Origin: Steinernema hermaphroditum
Taxonomy: Eukaryota; Nematoda; Chromadorea; Rhabditida; Steinernematidae
Reading direction: 5' to 3'
Length of the DNA stretch: 64,000 nt
NCBI GenBank assembly: GCA_030435675.1
Contig: CM059622.1
Coordinates: 14,012,001-14,076,000 of the forward strand
A program made the position numbers and the translations under genes. Of this stretch, positions 9,966 to 22,249 are shown in pieces. Each line of letters begins with the position of its first letter. Positions within the stretch are counted from its first letter, which is position 1. The notes under the pieces were generated by a model. The model was not told the DNA's origin. It made no database searches and worked only from the letters and a program-made list of their open reading frames with translations.

Positions 9966-12900
9966 CTACAAGCTGCGTGTCGTGGGCATGTCTTTTGAGT
10001 AGTGCCACCAGTAGATGACATTGCAAAAGAGGAATAGAATAGGAAAGATGAATCCTGAAACGCATTTTGATTCACCGGTTTTCAGTCACGGTTGTCAGAC
10101 TTACGTGACAAGTAGTCTACTGTTCGGGCTCTGTCCTGATGATATCGGTCCATGATGCCGGAGAAGATGGCGATTTTGTCCAAGACACCATGTTTTTTGG
10201 GTTTGTCTGTAATAGCCGTCGGGATGTACACGTCATCGTCCTACAATTTCATTGAACGCCTTTCATAACGACAAAAGTGCTTTGGTACCGAATCTTTCAG
10301 GAGGACATCTGGTCGACTGTTCGATTGCTTTTCTGAAAAAGAGGGACAAGATTCAGTAAAGAAATGTTCACTGGGAAATCACATACTCTTATCATTATCC
10401 GCTGTGTGCAGATAAGTGACCAAAGCGAACTCCAAAAGAGATCCAAACAGGAAAGCCATGCAAACTAAACCATTCGCTTTGAATCAATGGTCATCTCTGA
10501 GATGCTTACGACCAATCCATACATCGATGGCCTTGGTGTAGGATACAGGTGGCAGCTTAGCGTTGACTCCAGTTGACTTGGTGGTCATGGTGAGAAGAGT
10601 TGTCACTCCAAGAGTGACTCGACCAGGAACGGCGGTTACGTCGAGCCAGAAGGAGACCCAGGAAACGATGACGAGCATCGAGCTCGGCGCAAAGAGATGG
10701 ATGATGAAGTAGCTGAAAGTGAACAGTTGCCATGTGGTGTCCGACAAGAATGCAGAATATGACATGCACACTGTGAGACACACCGCAAGAACACATGTGT
10801 AAGTGAAGAGGCTAGAATTAATAGCTAGATGTAGACTATGTGATCCAGGGGTGATTTGGAAATACCCTAACAAAAAAGTTTTCCTATTCTCAACACAGAT
10901 AATCATAGAAAAAACCTTTGCATTAACAAGCAGGCGCTATCTTAACAGAGTAGTGGTCTGTTTTTACTGAGCTATTCAAATGGGTCTAGCCTTAAACAGG
11001 GCATGTTGACAGAAGGGCAAACTTGTGTCATAAGAAGTTATGGTTGTTACCAAGCTAATTTTTGAATATAGCAATAAAGAAAGTTGTTGATTTCCCTGGC
11101 ATAATACTGTTTGAACCACCCCTTTGATATCGACCGTTTCCCATTGCTTTCGACCCTCAAGGATTTGACCCATACCACCTAGGGATGAGCTGAGATTTGG
11201 AGTGTCTGTCCAGTACGGTTGTAATTCTTAAAAAAGTGCATAACCGAATGGTGTAAATCTTGAACTGTTGACATTTGTACAGTCTGGATTAGCACCTCTT
11301 TTCGGCCGACTCAGTTCTTTGCCCCCTGGTTTAATCTACATGGCACCTTTGTGATCGAGGAAGCAAAGAAATTAACCAAAAAAGCGTGCAGAAGCCCTAC
11401 TCGTACTCCCTAGTCAGTTCGATGTTGAGCTGAAGACATGAGTAGTTTCCTGTGTTCGTGATGCTGCTGCAGTCGGCGACGGTGTGGCCGGTGAGAGTGA
11501 ACTGCGGAAGAGAGGTGACCAGACCGACATTCAGCTGCACTGGATTCTGGTGCGTCCATTGGTATTCTGAAAGGGATATATAAGGACCATTTCCGGAGGT
11601 ATCCAACCAATATCATCCGTTGTATACGCATAAGATGCCAATTTGAGGTGACACCTCTGAACGTCCATTGGATAGCTTTGCAGATTCATGGGACAGGAGA
11701 GGGTCATGGTCAGACGGACACTGTAGAGAACGTCGCCATTCTTGAACAGCCTGATCAGAGTGTTCGGCTTGTCGATTGTATGTCTGTGCGCTTGTTTCTC
11801 ATTCTACAATATGAAGTCATCCCATCGAAGGGAACAAAGGTGCCCTTACTAGGAAAAACGTGTCAGGTTTCCAGATCTCCTGGCCTTCAGTCAGAACAAA
11901 GAAGCTCGGAATGTCGGAGCCCATGTGGGAATAGGCGAGTCGATGGTCGTTCCATGATTGTCGGAAGGTTAGCTGCAGCGTGTATTCCATGTTCGCTTCG
12001 TTTACGTTCGAGATGCTACAAATCGAGACAGTAATCAGCGATTCAGAATCACAAATTTAACACCGGTTTCTGTAAGGCTTTTAGGTCCTGAAGAAGTGAC
12101 CGATTAAAAGCGCTCACCACTGATTCGGATGAGATTAATCACAAAGGTACTCACAGAGGTGCCAAGTGTGGACTACAGTAATATTGCATGACATAAAGAA
12201 CGGATTTAAGAAGGTCTTCCGCGGCAATTGTGTAGCGTACTGTGCATCACTTCTGACTGCCGATGTGTGGTCCCACTTTCGTTTTTTTCACTACCATATG
12301 CCAACCGAATACTATGCAACTCCAAGGGTGGACAGAAAGTTCTGTATCATATAAAGGTGACCAAATCTCGCCGAAAAGTCAATGGATTCTGCTCCAGTAC
12401 AGGCTTTAAGACGCTTCTTAAAATTTTGCATAGCTGATTCCAGCCCATGCTCCCCCAGGGATTGACGCACGCGGAGGTTTCCGAAAAGGAAGGAAGACGA
12501 AAATATTGTCGAATGAGGAACTCGATATTCGACTGAACGATGTGAGTTTGGAGTGTCTATAATATGTCTATTTAGGTCAAGAAGACCAAATAATCAGAGA
12601 CCACAGGAAAGAAATGGGACGTCGCATCAGTTCCGGATAGAATGCGTTTCGGCAGCATAAAATTCTACTTACTTCGTGGACATGAAATCCGTGGACATGA
12701 AATGGAAAAGAAGATCACGGAATGGAGGCCCTCGACGACGCGCCCGTTGGGAAGACCGAGGACACGCTGGAGGGACGATATCGTGAGAACAGTAGGAACT
12801 TAACGCTGGCAAAATTTCGCACGGACCGAAAACTTCTCGTCATGGCGCCAACGAGGAGTCCAAACGTCAGAAACTCCAATGGTTGAAGATGCCCATCTCC

Positions 12901-14328
12901 GAAGAAGAACGACAAGAATTAACTACGAACGAAGATGATGATAACTTTGGGTGCAACTATGTGTAAACTTATGATATTGTACAATAAATCTGTTAAAATC
13001 TGAAGGTTTCCGACGACAAGATTTTGGAGAACAAAGGGATATAAACCGGTGGCGTTGAGAGATAAGCCACTGATAAGACGACGGACGGACCATTTGTTTT
13101 TATTTTTAATCCGGACGTTGAGTCTAAGTGTTTGACGTGGTGGGTCCTTAGCAGTGATAACAGTGAAAGAGAAGCTATTATCATCTTTCCACTCCACAAC
13201 TGCCGTATGCGATTTATTGCGAACAAACTCCCGAAAAAGAAGAACATTCTGAAAAAATCTTTTCGCCGGTCTTGGTACGGTTGGAAGGTAGATGTTATTC
13301 TGTTTTGATACCTAATCGGATTATGAAGAAACAAGAAAAGGTGTTGACGATCGTGTTTATAGAGTCTGGGGCGAAAGTGGGCAAACATCGTTGTCAGGGA
13401 TGATGTTGGTGATTATTAATTGAAAGTGCTGGTCTCTTACAATACCAAAGCAATTGGCCCACATAAAAAAACGACGATGCGAGAAAACGACGGTCACATA
13501 TGAGCGAGTAAGTGAGATTTTAGCGATGCGATTTCGGTACCGTTAGAGTAGTTTCGTTTATGAAATGGGTACTGTATTTCCTTCCATAAAAATGTGATTT
13601 GTGGGTTCACAGAGCTTAGCAAGGATTCTAGAAAAATATAGACAAACTGCTCCAACTACCTAACTACACTCTAGTAATATAGACCAGTTCATAGATCTAA
13701 ACAACATTAAACTCACAGGTTTTTTCACTCACTAAGGGCTATTATTTCTTAAAGAACCCAAACCGATCAGCGCGTAGCGTTCCTTTGACAGCTCCCGTGT
13801 TATTTAGACGTCATTTTTGGACCTTTTTCCTTTTTCCACCATTTTCAATTGTGTTGCCCTTAGCCTCTCCCTGTCTCATACTGTTCGGTGAATGCTTCAT
13901 TATACCCGCAGATCGACGTAATCATTATGCGCTATGTGCTCATTCACCATAGATCTGTTTTCCTGTTTTCAGGTGAAATAAGCACTGTAAGTAGCCTTTT
14001 TCAATTGAATTTTCTAGGTAAACACCAACCTTCGAAGATATATGTTCACCATTACAACGACCGGACCATGACCAGGCTTCGAAGTGTCCGTTCCTAATGG
14101 CCTCACTCGATGGTCATAATCCTTCAGTAACTCCTTAATAATGCGACTTTCCGAGTGAATCGCTCTAAAGTGGCACCACGAGTTATCAAACAAACATCAT
14201 TCCACTCACGCGGTGGCGTTGTACACCTCCACATTTCCACGGACACCGTACACTCTGCAATGAGACCTCATTACTCAAGGAACCAATAACAAGACTTACA
14301 AGAGACTGATAACGACGAGAAACAACAT
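9966..14328 (-). CDS. Glutamate-gated chloride channel-like Cys-loop receptor subunit (428 aa)
   Basis: Eleven exons (14300-14328, 14210-14254, 14030-14164, 11850-12015, 11608-11803, 11401-11566, 10510-10712, 10387-10464, 10289-10332, 10105-10240, 9966-10054) join in frame to 428 aa. Signal peptide at 1-17. The N-terminal R-V-R-P and N-I-Y-L-R-S-I-S stretches and the W-x-P-D-T-F-F type loop are typical of GluCl subunits. Cys-loop C162-C176 and a second Cys pair C223-C234 (T-N-T-G-N-Y-S-C) are hallmarks of the GluCl/GlyR group. TM1 is about 247-269, TM2 starts after P275-G276-R277, TM3 is about 309-330 and TM4 about 400-420 (F-I-F-P-I-L-F...). Residues matching known glutamate contacts (loop R-S-I-S, F-R in loop D, S-Y-A-Y, T-N-T-G-N-Y) are present. 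It should form a plasma-membrane pentamer gating chloride. Oddity: the usual P-A-R before TM2 is P-G-R. The 2,014-bp intron 12016-14029 contains a retroelement relic. Confidence 0.9.
12600..12880 (+). mobile_element. Non-LTR retrotransposon relic (3' end of reverse transcriptase ORF)
   Basis: In the plus strand, inside the large chloride-channel intron, a frame reads [21 protein letters not shown] before a stop. The G-R-P-x-x-R-W-x-D-(D/E)-I motif is typical of the C-terminus of non-LTR (RTE/jockey-like) reverse transcriptase ORFs. A following shifted frame with L-A-x-F-R-T-D-R-K suits the downstream A-x-D-R-x-x-W region. Frameshifts and stops mark it as dead. It lies antisense to the channel gene. 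Confidence 0.5.
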
Positions 14329-15244
14329 CTCGAGGGGAAGTCGGCGCCGCCACTGATCGGAAGCTGCAAGGGAGACCGGTTGGCGGGACTGGATTACGGA
14401 ATCACGGAGGTTCCGACTGACAAGGTGCAACTGATTTAATCGATCGGCGTGTGGCGCCGCCGCGATAAACAGTACCGAAGATGATAAGATTATGTGAACG
14501 CACAGCTGTGTGATTATAGTTTCCTAACGTGGTAGGAAGTATGAGGAGGTGGAGCTTAAAAAGTGGCAATAATAGGAAATGTTCCTATCAATTGTCGTGC
14601 TGCTAATGTAAATTGACGTTTGACGGGAATGAAAGAACAAGGAATTATTGGGTTGATGCATTGAAAATGAGCCCCTTGGTAAACATTCTTTATTTTTACA
14701 ATATTTACTCCTGGGGTATAATTGATTGGTGCGTTGTTGAGTACATTTAGCTCTCACTCTGCATCATCATTGGCGGCTTGTCCGTTACATTCCTCTTGAT
14801 GTTGGGGGTCTATTTTGTTTTTATGATCATTTTTTGGCACCTCGAGATGGCGAAATACGAAGTGATGTATGGACTTCCTATGGTAGCATTTGTGTGATGG
14901 ACGGTGACTGCCTTCTACCACGTACATCCTTGGTTCTTGCCTATTGAATGCACCTACCGCTGCGGTCGTCGTATATCACAGCATGGGCTAACTCAAAAAG
15001 ATGGCCGTTTCGGATCACCATGTTCCATCAACTCCAATGTTTCCAAATGGTTAAGTACTATAACAGGGAACGGGGACATGCAGCAGATAGCCATCGCTCA
15101 CAGCTATCATGCCCACATAGTGACTTCACGAGCTCATTTCTACTTTAAGGAAAAAGAGGCCAAATGTAGAAAAAATGGCCCTTGTATTCCTAAAAAATAC
15201 GACTCTCCGAGGCCGTGTATTTTCAAGTTGACCCCCACAAAGGC

Positions 15245-15490
15245 TCTCCACTTTGAGCTGTGAGACTCATGTTCGTTGTTCGTATAGAGCTCTGTTAGCT
15301 CTATCTTACTGTCATCTGTACGCGTCCGTAAATGAAGATATCAGAGAAAGCCACTGAGAATAAGGTGAAGAGGTCGAAAATTTGACCAAAACCATTTTTC
15401 GATTTTAAACCTCGGGTACTCTACGAACGAGGAATCCGAATGCGGGCCATAAAGTGGGCTGAAGTTGCTGATGCTAGCGGCAAATACCTT
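15245..15490 (+). repeat. Interspersed repeat, copy 1 (partner at 22480-22690)
   Basis: The two copies share AGCTCTGT(C)TTA...TCTTAC(T/A)G(T/C)CATCTGT, AAATGA(A/C)GATATCAGA and further blocks ending in GAAGTTGCT. Both lie in gene-poor DNA in the same orientation. No protein is evident. Confidence 0.45.
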
Positions 15491-16257
15491 GATTAGATTG
15501 TGTGCCTTTTTGGTAATAAATATCTACTTTCAAAAAGGCTCATTTATTATGCATCAACCCAATACATGAAAGATAGAAAAGACGACGCAGACGATTCAAC
15601 TCGTGTTATATTAAACGGTAAACACTCAATAATATGGTGATCTAATGGCGAGGGCCAAGGATATTTTTTTATATTTTTTGGAACCATCGACAGTTGGGAA
15701 GGTTAATACTTAAAATTATGCGAAAACAAAGACAGCGATCTATAGCTGAGGTCGTTTTATGTTGATGACTTTGTACGTAAGTCTTATGCATAATCTATGT
15801 GCATAAAATGCACGTGAGCAGGTCAAGTTCAGGTTGCGAAGATTGATATTTTGAAGGCTGTTTCGACCCAACGATACGACACGATTGCGCATCTCTTCAT
15901 CACGGGAATTGGACAGAAAATTAACATTTCCTTACTGCAATGACCCTTAAATTCGGAACACTACTAACCACAATGGTGAATCAGGCCGTTTGTCGAATTG
16001 TCGAGCCTCTGGTTTTTCTCTGTTGCACTGTTTATATTTTCCTAGGCGGAAGTGCTCCTTGGTGGGTCGTTGCCAATCGCACCCATAAATTTTATGTTTT
16101 CGTCGCGTGTCCCCTCCGCTTCCACATTAAAAACAATCATGTATTCAAGAACGAACAGCTAGCTGTGACATTAGTGGCGCCTGGAAAACCTGTTTGTTTT
16201 CGCTTGTTCTCTGAATTTGTGAGTTCCCTTGGGCTGAAATCTAAGTGGTGGGAGTAT

Positions 16258-16590
16258 GGGACCCATAAATTTTATGCATACGTTATGCATTAGTTAGCAT
16301 AATGTCGAAGGACTGGAGATCGCAAAAAGGTTCCTCGGCACCAATGTCGGATGACTTCTTTACGAGTTCGAGCCCAAACCGAGTCCGGGTACCACCACTA
16401 GAGAAACTCGATCCCCACTATCTCATTCGAATGTTCGATTATTTGTTGCCCCAGTAGGAAAGTTCATGACAGGCTCGAAATCGTAAAGGAGTCATCCGAT
16501 ATTGCTGCCAGTGAACCATTTCAAGATTTCTTTTCCATCGACATTATGTTATCTAATGCATAACGTATGCATAAAATTTATACGACCCTT
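16258..16590. mobile_element. Long foldback (imperfect palindrome), MITE-like
   Basis: The left arm (16261-16308, ATAAATTTTATGCATACG... onward) is nearly perfectly repeated in reverse at 16534-16586. Further in, TCGGATGACTTCTTTACGA (about 16348-16366) pairs with 16482-16500, and GTTCGAGCC with GGCTCGAAA. The arms thus extend over about 115 bp each around a loop of about 95 bp. A partial echo of the arm start (ACCCATAAATTTTATG) is at 16081-16096. There is no coding sequence, so it fits a non-autonomous foldback/MITE. Confidence 0.65.
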
Positions 16591-18534
16591 GCTTCCGGAA
16601 AATTCGTACGTTCCAGGAGCTCAGGTACCGTAAAGAATACCCTTAGTTCTTTTAGCGCCCTTACGCTGACTGAGCTACTGGCGAGTTGTAGCCCGAGTTC
16701 TGGGGTCTATCTCCATGTCCGAACCTAGCCATGAACCGTAACACAAACATACAGAATATAGATGGTCATAGGCTAACAAAGACAGATGAGATTTTATGTA
16801 AAATCACATAAAATGAAGAAACCATTCGAAATAACAGTGGGAAACACTGGCTTGCAATGCGTGGTGAGCTAATATTTGAAGGAGACCCGGTCTATTTTCT
16901 TGGTATAACCGCAAATGTTTATCGCATCGAGAAACAAGTCACCACAGACATCTGGCTTTTTGAGATTTCAGAAGAAGAGGACGAATAGCCGCAGTGTTCG
17001 AAAGCGGTAGTAAAGTAAACAGTGCGATGGAAAAGTCACGCGAAATAGAAAGTGCTCTATGATCTTTACGAAAACACTTCTTTGACAACCCATTTAAAAC
17101 CGACTATTAGATTCTAGCTGGATTCTAGTGCTATCCAAAAACGCTAATGGAAACTAACACTAGCAAATGGCAAACCATTATTAACATCCATGGTCGGAAT
17201 GTATCGTTACAGGAACAAAATGAACTTTACACATATTATTGGAGGAATATCTCATTTGCACTTCTACAGTAACAGGCTTCACAAGAAAACGAGAAGGAAT
17301 GCATCAATCAGCATTTGTCTCACGATATATTCACGGAGATAGCATTACAAAGAGAAAAGAAACATTCGTCATTGCATGCCATTTCCGAAACTGATCATTC
17401 GCCAGCGTTATTACGATTTTCTTAAACGCCGCGACATGAAGTGAGGCGCTCATCTTCCGGGCGACTGAGTTTGAAACTGGAATGGAACGGGAACATCCAT
17501 TACTCAATATTCAATTCTTTAGGTGAAAGGTCAAAAACAAATGTCTGAAGTATAATTCACTGTAATAATCAAAAGCACAGCTTAAGTTTCAAGCCAGAAA
17601 GACCACATATTTTTACTCTTTTATGCTATAAATAAAAGAGAAAGTTGCAACCAATCATTTGAAACCTCGTCTAAATCCATACGATTAGCAACAGAATCGT
17701 TTTTCGTTCTCAATTTAAGCTCCTCACATGCATCATATTGGAAGCTTATATTGGGTCAAGCTAATAATCTCTTTAAAAGGTAATATATTAATTCTTGCAG
17801 ATTACATGCCTACATCTCACATCGATCTTTATCAAGTCCGAAATCCAATCTGGACCCGGAAAAATCCACCGAACCCGTCGCGTCGAAAACGAGTCCATAG
17901 TGCACGTTTTAGCGAGTGAGCTGAAAGTGTTTTTGTGTTTTGCGAACGATAGTTCTTGAAAATAGATAATTCCGCATAAAGTTTCATAAAACATCTGTTA
18001 AATTTAAATGCAGGAAATGATCTTCATGAATGCTTGGATTACTGCTAATTTCCACCTAAGAGGACGAATAGATTGCGGGAATTGGGTGGAATTCACAAGG
18101 CTGAGATACAACAGCGCGCGAACGATAACACTGGCTTCTTTGACGACGACGGTTCCTATTCATCCGATGGCTGCTGGGTGGAGATCCAAAGTGCACTTGT
18201 CGTGCGGCGACGAGCGGCGGTGTACGGTATCTGGCGGCATCCTTTCAACTTGAGAACGCCGAACTTTTCGCGCCCTTTTCCGTCTGTCACAACACCCCTT
18301 TTACGATTGGCAAACACGGATCTGTGGTTGGGCTATATTTCGAAATTCTCTAGTTATGACTGGTTCCTGGTTTCTGATTTCTTGAAGCGACACCTGGTTT
18401 CTTGGTTGCGACGCGATACCAGGCACTACACGCATCACCGCATGGGCGATCAAGATCACACGCAATTATTTAGAAAGAAGGTGAGAGGAAAACTTTTAAA
18501 CATCGTAATCGCACGATACAAATGGGGGTGAGAG

Positions 18535-18625
18535 GTTCGGACTCGAGCCTCCACGATGGCCAGTCGTGTCCGAGTCTCGAGTTTGGACTCGTTTACGGAC
18601 TCGATTGGCATCACTGAGCTACAAT
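18535..18625. repeat. GACTCG-rich mini-element
   Basis: It is a run of GGACTCGAG/GTCCGAGTC motifs ending in GGACTCGATTGGCATCACTG, the same end as the element at 20674-20768. The left end is not clear. It lies just downstream of transporter C. Confidence 0.45.
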
Positions 18626-18809
18626 TTCGCACAGAAGCCGATCTGAATTAGCTCTGCATGTTTTCACCTTCCCTTGTTAGCTACAGATCTTTGAAGAAGG
18701 ATCGCACTAATCGCATAAGCCCTGATCTGAGATTCTCGTCTTTACGACTTTATTTCACTGTTTCAGTGAAAGAGTATCGTTACAATTTAAAGCATAAGCA
18801 TGAGTGAGT

Positions 18810-21516
18810 TCACTTCAACTGCTTATTTGTCCACTTGGCGGGTTTCACCTTCGTCAGAACGACGAAGAAGATGTTCGTAGCGGTTAGAAGCGCCGTCAAG
18901 ATGAAGTACACCAATTTCCACTGAAAACAACATTTCACTGCCTAATCCTTCTCATTCATCTACCTCGTCGTTGGTGTAGTTAGGCGCAATCATGGCCACT
19001 AGGGCAGGTACCAGCAGACCTCCCAGGCTGTCCTGAATCGCCAGCGCCGATGTCACCAAATAGTTGTATTGTTGGCAGATCTAAAAGTTCGTTTCATATG
19101 GATATGTATCAACAGAACATACAATTTGGCATCCACTCATGAGACCGATAAACGCCAGTCCGCTGAATACCATCATGAGGGTCAGCATGGATTGACCGAT
19201 GAACGCCAGTTCCGGGGTCATTTGAGTAAGGACCAGGAAGCAGGCGGTCATGGCAGCTTGGGAGGCGAATGTGAAGAGAAGAACCCGCATTTGCTCTTTG
19301 ATACAGGTGGCCCTATCGAGGAAAACGCCGCCGAAGGTCTTCGTGACGATGGAGATGATGTAGGGCATGGCTGAGAGGAGACCTGTTTGGGCAACGTCGT
19401 AGCCGAGGGCCTGGAAAGAGGATACATGTGCTTTGCCGGAGTGAAAAGGTAGGAACATATCCAAAGGAAGAAGAGAAAGCAGTACCTTATTGATGTATAT
19501 AGGACCGTAGAGGAGGAACGTTTGGTAGCCGATCGTGTCTCCGAAGGCAATTATCATAATTCCCCAAACGGAGGGACATTTCAGAATCTCCCGAAGAGGA
19601 ACTTCCTCCTTGGAGCTCACACTCTGGCTCTCGGACTTCTCACTGTCTTGCACCTCCACCACCTTCTTGTCGTTGCTCTCCTCTAAATCCTCAGGAGAGA
19701 TCTTCGTGTTTGCGAAGTTGGCAGTTGAGGATTCCGTTGCACTGCTGGATCTGAATAGATGAAGAGATATTTCTAGAAAAACATGGTAAACTACTTGTCG
19801 GCGAGCTGAGGAGTCTTTTTGTATGTGAAGTGGAACACGATGGTGACGAGAATGGTGATCAGTCCCGAGGCATAGTAGGCCCCTTCCCATCCAATTGAAG
19901 AGGAGCAAAAGAAGCCGGAAACGGGCATAATGAAGCAGGGTCCGAGCTAAACAGAGCGATAAATGGCATTAATTGCAAACTGCTAGACAACTCAAGTAAA
20001 GACATGCTTGCATGGACTGGAACCGATTTAAATACCAACTGATTCCCCCTCTATTTTCCGATATGTTTTCGTGATTCCATATCAATGGATAAAAGGCACT
20101 TTAAAGTGTGTATTCGAACATGAAGAGCACGGTATTCATTTCACTATGTAGTGATCAGGTTTAGGAAGCTCACTTCACCTTCTTTGGACTTTTCGCATAC
20201 CTCAGCATGAACGACTCTTCAATAATCTACCCTTATGTGTCTTTTATCTTTTCGTCTTAGAAACGGTAAACAGACAGATTCATTGGTTAATGTATATGTG
20301 TTTTGGGTGAGCTGCCAGCGGGTTATTCCGTGAAATGACCCCCGATCGATTACGAATGAAAGACCACACAGACAGTTAGTTCAAGCTGGTTCTGATTTGG
20401 GACTCCATCCATTACTTTTTCTGAGATAAATTTAAACAAGGACTATTATGTGAGCGCGAATTTTGCCGCTCGCAGTCCTATCGGGGTCTCTATTCAGTTT
20501 CATCGCTGGGTTTTGGTCAAAGGGGCTTTCTATAAGCAGTAATCCCTGCAGGTTCACCGAGCTCGTAAACCTTTCTTTTGTGTGTTGGGTTAGAGTTAAA
20601 TTCAAAGAGTGCCAATTTTGATTTCGAGCAGTAATCCCTATGAAGCTAACAAAGCAACGAAGCCAGTCGTCACCAGAGATGCCAACTAGTCCGAAAACAA
20701 TTCCGTACTCGTTGGTCCGGACTCGAGACTGGGATTCGTTTGGATTTCGGACTCAATCGGCACCACTGACCTAAAATTGTATCGCATAGGTAATTTGCAT
20801 TTCGCAATTTTTAAAAAGAAAAACCCCGTATTTTTCAAAAAGCAGCTGTGTTGTCTGCCGTCAAAAGACAATTGCTCATCAATCAAAAAGTTGTCGCTCA
20901 CTCACTCATCGATGTTTTTTTGCGTCATTCACCGCAAATCGACACTGCCACGCAAACCGACACTTACCTGTAAACTGCACGTGAGGAGCGACACAAACAA
21001 ACTCAGTTCCTTCTGATAGGCGGTGTCCGCTGGGACGATTCCAAAGGCGAGAAATGCAGCTGATAAAGCGAAACCCTACGACACATGAGCTATAACGTTT
21101 GAAAGACATCTCCGTCGCCAACCTGGATAATTCGATCGGCGAGAATAACCCAGAAATTATGGCCCAGCATCGGGACGAAAAGCGTTCCAATGGCGGACAA
21201 AATGCTAAAACCCGAAAAAGTGTTTTTGAATCCGTACATGTCGAAGAGCTTCACAGTCGGATAGTTTCCTATGATGCATCCGAAAGAGAGGGCTCCAAAT
21301 AGAATACTTTCTTGGTTGGTGGTAAAGCCTGAGTCGACCGTAGCTAAACAAGATCATCAAGGCTCTACCGACATAACTGCTTCACCCACCATTTGATGAT
21401 ATGGCCGGTTCTTCGCCATGTTCCATGCAGATTACGGTAAAGTGGAACAGCGCGCCATTGGCGAATATCAACGTCAACACCAAAGAGGCGATCGTTAGAA
21501 CCCAATAGCGCATCAT
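18810..21516 (-). CDS. SLC17-type MFS transporter, copy C (462 aa)
   Basis: Eight exons: 21390-21516, 21123-21343, 20968-21075, 19795-19946, 19486-19750, 19123-19410, 18964-19080, 18810-18920; they join to 462 aa with phases 1,0,0,2,0,0,0. TM1 is at 3-24 (A-L-F-H-F-T-V-I-C-M). R-I-I-Q-G spans exons 2-3, L-G-P-C-F-I-M-P opens exon 4, a Glu/Ser/Lys-rich cytoplasmic-type loop is at about 205-255, Y-G-P-I-Y-I-N-K closes exon 5, and the last helix precedes K-V-K-P-A-K-W. It is most similar to copy D. Start: M-M-R-Y aligns with the other copies, and CTTGCAG sits 3 bp upstream, compatible with leader splicing. Intron 19947-20967 (1,021 bp) contains a hAT-like mini-element. Family knowledge gives organic-anion or phosphate transport; the substrate is unknown. 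Confidence 0.87.
20674..20768. mobile_element. hAT-like mini-element in intron of transporter C
   Basis: The ends CAGAGATGCCAAC and (reverse complement) CAGTGGTGCCGATTG form an inverted pair. The interior is repeated GGACTCG/GTCCGG motifs. The CAG-N-GATG type end is typical of hAT terminal inverted repeats. No clear 8-bp target duplication was found. Confidence 0.45.
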
Positions 21517-22249
21517 GGCTGCAAGAGAGTCAAATGCTGGTCGACTGAAACAGTGAACGCTTATTATCTGCTACCGTATCTTAAGGGCACGGGAAAACAA
21601 GCCATTAACAGCGTACTATCACGGCGCGATCGGTGTTCGACCTTATAGATCGTGTGCCCGATATAAGTGCTCTCCGATGGAGAGGATTATCGGTGAGAAG
21701 GGCAGTCCATCGCCACTCATTTGCATGAATATGCGTGTGATGCAGGAGGAACTGCAAAAGGCGAAAACCGTTTCTGTGCACACTCGCAGACAGAGAAGCC
21801 GATTAGGCACGGAATTTTAAGTTGATCGGAAGAGGGGAATTTTTGCTCTAGGAGGGATTAGTTTTTCGATGTCCTTTTCGATTTTTTGCTCGATTTTCCG
21901 GTATCATTGTGAATCGTATCAGTCTGATTTTAAATGATTGCCGCCCGTGATCTCGTAGATTTTTTATAGTCAACTGTAGAGATGTTTGGTTTCTCTTTTC
22001 ATTAATTAGTTGTGTTGGTTCGGATCAGTTTTTCGATGTGGTTAAAAAAGACGCTTCAGTTCGACATTTCCGCGCGGTATTTAGATTTTCGCTCCCTCCA
22101 TATCTAGGGTCCGCTTGACTAAAAGATCTGGATTATCTGTACTGTTACATGAGGCAAAACGCAAATCAACTTTTTGGGATAAAAATATCGGGTTGTAACA
22201 GTGAAAATAGCGGCTGAGATGAACATTCCCTGATGAACAGTATCTCTTA

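Larger units (their letters stand above)
14329..18809. other. Gene-poor region with repeats
   Basis: No gene is supported here. Upstream of the channel start, on the minus strand, CCCTTGCAG (about 14366-14374) is a splice-acceptor-like site that could receive a spliced leader. A repeat at 15245-15490 matches 22480-22690, a foldback lies at 16258-16590, and a GACTCG-rich mini-element lies at about 18535-18625. The reading frames at 14904-15263, 15940-16293 and 18073-18531 look like chance or repeat sequence. Confidence 0.5.
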
